Positions 36,277 to 37,108 of a stretch of 37,108 nucleotides of DNA are shown piece by piece. Below the pieces are notes generated by a model. The model was not told the origin of the DNA. It did no database searches and worked only from the letters and a program-made list of their open reading frames with translations. The stretch is from the IMG/VR virus record IMGVR_UViG_3300027525_000642, positions 1-37,108 of that record. The stretch is one strand, 5' to 3'. The DNA is from a virus. Numbering within the stretch: the first letter of the stretch is position 1; every line of letters begins with the position of its first letter. The translations under genes were made by a program, and so were the position numbers.

Positions 36277-36413
36277 TACTTTGTTCTTTTTAATTTATAC
36301 TTAATATATGAAAAAGCTGGCAGGATTCCAACTCCTGATGCTGAAATTGTAAAAAGATTTGGATGCCAGTGCTCTCCACAAAAACCTAACGAGTGCTTAA
36401 TAAGCTCAATCAT
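36276..36413 (-). CDS. 45-residue membrane peptide
   Basis: ATG 36413, TAA at 36276. It begins MIELIKHSLGFCGEHWHPNL, has a hydrophobic middle and ends KYKLKRTK. It contains a promoter of the main class inside (36301-36331). Overlaps both neighbours. Unknown. Confidence 0.45.
   Translation of the reverse strand: MIELIKHSLGFCGEHWHPNLFTISASGVGILPAFSYIKYKLKRTK
36301..36331 (-). promoter_or_regulatory. Internal promoter, TTG-N20-TATATTAA
   Basis: The minus strand has TTG at 36331-36329 and TATATTAA at 36308-36301, spacer 20 nt ending TTTTTCA. It would provide a fresh start for 36276, the exported protein and queC. Confidence 0.55.
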
Positions 36414-36549
36414 TTTCTGGTATGTGTTTTTCGTATAGTGTAATTGAATTTGCTACGTGCTGTACTAGCTTCTCTCCATGAAGCATAGTCAATCCTTTAG
36501 CTCTACCCAGTACAGTTCTAACGATCTCTACTTTTCTATCTCTTGACAT
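36406..36549 (-). CDS. 47-residue helical peptide
   Basis: ATG 36549, TGA at 36406. It begins MSRDRKVEIVRTVLGRAKGL and is soluble and helical. Overlaps the next start (ATGATTGA). No family. Confidence 0.45.
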   Translation of the reverse strand: MSRDRKVEIVRTVLGRAKGLTMLHGEKLVQHVANSITLYEKHIPEND

Positions 36550-36563
36550 ATGGTGTCCTCGCT

Positions 36564-36692
36564 TCACTTCTTTTTGCGTTTTTTACGTAATATACTAAAT
36601 AACCGCTCTTGAACTGCCTGACGCAGTTCTTTAATAGATCGACGGCGCTTACGAGCAGCTTCCGACTTCATTATTCGTTCAGCTTTTTTCAT
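36564..36692 (-). CDS. 42-residue highly basic peptide
   Basis: ATG 36692, TGA at 36564. It begins MKKAERIMKSEAARKRRRSI and ends in a Lys/Arg cluster, giving very strong positive charge. It may bind DNA, RNA or ribosomes. Start overlaps the stop of the 36937 gene. Confidence 0.45.
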   Translation of the reverse strand: MKKAERIMKSEAARKRRRSIKELRQAVQERLFSILRKKRKKK

Positions 36693-36937
36693 AACGTATT
36701 ATTTTTTAGAATTCGAACTAAATCTTTTAGATCTCCTTCTCCTTTGATACTTAGGGTTCTAGAGTCAAAGATCATAGCTTCCCAGCCGTTCTTTGCCGCT
36801 TCATCATCTGAGTTAGACATTATACAGATATCCCCGATATCAGCGGTGTAGTAGTAAAAGGTGTATTCGTAACCTGATTCTTCTGGAGTGACTTCGTTAC
36901 GCTGAAAGCCTAGCTCTTTAAAAATTTCTTCTGTCAT
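36689..36937 (-). CDS. Unknown small acidic protein
   Basis: The frame can begin at 36955, but ATG 36937 (MTEEIFKELG) avoids overlap with the upstream stop at 36942 and gives 82 aa. It contains strands YEYTFYYYTADIGDICIMSN and ends in a helix (DLKDLVRILKNNTL). No family recognised. Confidence 0.55.
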   Translation of the reverse strand: MTEEIFKELGFQRNEVTPEESGYEYTFYYYTADIGDICIMSNSDDEAAKNGWEAMIFDSRTLSIKGEGDLKDLVRILKNNTL

Positions 36938-36941
36938 AACA

Positions 36942-37106
36942 CTACGATACATCATCTAAACTTACACCATGCTCACTCATAAACTCAAATAACTTTTCTC
37001 TAGCTTGAACATAAGCATCGTACTTATCTTTGCTAAATCCTTCATCAGGCATATACTTATACTGAGCTCTTAGCCATTGATCCATATCCCAACAAACATT
37101 CCACCA
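36942..37106 (-). CDS. Partial ORF, 5' end beyond window
   Basis: An open frame from the window edge to TAG at 36942. The visible 54 residues start WWNVCWDMDQWLRAQYKYMP and end FMSEHGVSLDDVS, Trp- and charge-rich with helical character. Start lies outside. It is close to the next start, as in the rest of the window. Function unknown. Confidence 0.5.
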   Translation of the reverse strand, partial: WWNVCWDMDQWLRAQYKYMPDEGFSKDKYDAYVQAREKLFEFMSEHGVSLDDVS

Positions 37107-37108
37107 AT

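Noticed and set aside
1-37108. Bacterial chromosome or host contamination
   Set aside because: The receptor, GroEL and deazaguanine genes could suggest it, but they lie in the same one-strand, overlapping layout with holin, endolysin, polymerase and phage tRNAs, and share the same promoter design throughout.
1-37108. CRISPR array, insertion sequence or integrase/attachment site
   Set aside because: I saw no regularly spaced repeats, no transposase or recombinase gene, and no att-like direct repeat flanking the tRNAs.

Overview
The window reads as part of the genome of a large tailed phage that infects a member of the Bacteroidota. Phage character: all supported genes lie on the minus strand, are packed with ATGA or TAATG overlaps, and include a holin/endolysin pair, a family A DNA polymerase, ThyX, a seven-tRNA array, GroEL/GroES/Hsp20 and many tiny unknown ORFs. 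Bacteroidota host: a secreted protein ends in a type IX secretion (T9SS) type A sorting domain, there is a TonB-dependent receptor, and the promoters follow a TTG-N19/20-TATMTTWA pattern close to the Bacteroidota sigma consensus (TTG ... TAnnTTTG).

Layout, left to right (transcription runs right to left). 1-4.8 kb: a cut-off GT-B glycosyltransferase, a small RHH-like protein, a Cas4/RecB-like nuclease, a DUF1599-like protein, a holin, an endolysin and a second small membrane protein. 4.9-11 kb: an envelope block with a CsgG-like lipoprotein, a Gly/Ser-rich predicted beta-barrel, two exported proteins, a membrane-anchored linker and a cohesin/dockerin/T9SS-sorted protein. 11-12.4 kb: a histone-like protein, a zinc-ribbon protein and a conserved unknown. 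12.4-15 kb: a TonB-dependent receptor with its own promoter and terminator. 15-16.4 kb: two tandem GT-A-like glycosyltransferases. 16.4-17.6 kb: tRNAs Met, Tyr, Thr, Pro, Arg, Leu, Leu, with structured spacers and one membrane peptide. 17.6-18.8 kb: small ORFs and a GC-rich structured element. 18.8-21.5 kb: GroEL, GroES and Hsp20. 21.6-24.5 kb: DNA polymerase and a possible nuclease. 24.5-35 kb: 7-deazaguanine synthesis and DNA-modification genes mixed with nucleotide and redox enzymes. 35-37.1 kb: small unknown genes.

The most notable system is a complete 7-deazaguanine DNA-modification pathway: FolE, QueD, QueE, QueC (preQ0), QueF (preQ1), a DpdA-type transglycosylase and a PurN-like formyltransferase in the position expected for DpdN. 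This predicts 7-(formylamino)methyl-7-deazaguanine in the phage DNA. Two of the operons (folE...queF; lipoprotein-trx-queD-queE-...-hpt) each begin with the same short stem-loop plus A-rich tail, which matches the preQ1-I riboswitch aptamer. The pathway therefore appears to be feedback-controlled by its own product.

Second, at least ten promoters share one architecture, and in several the rho-independent terminator of the upstream gene sits inside the promoter spacer. Third, the phage carries an envelope programme (TonB receptor, CsgG-like channel, predicted barrel, T9SS cargo, exported nuclease), suggesting that it remodels the surface of the infected cell.
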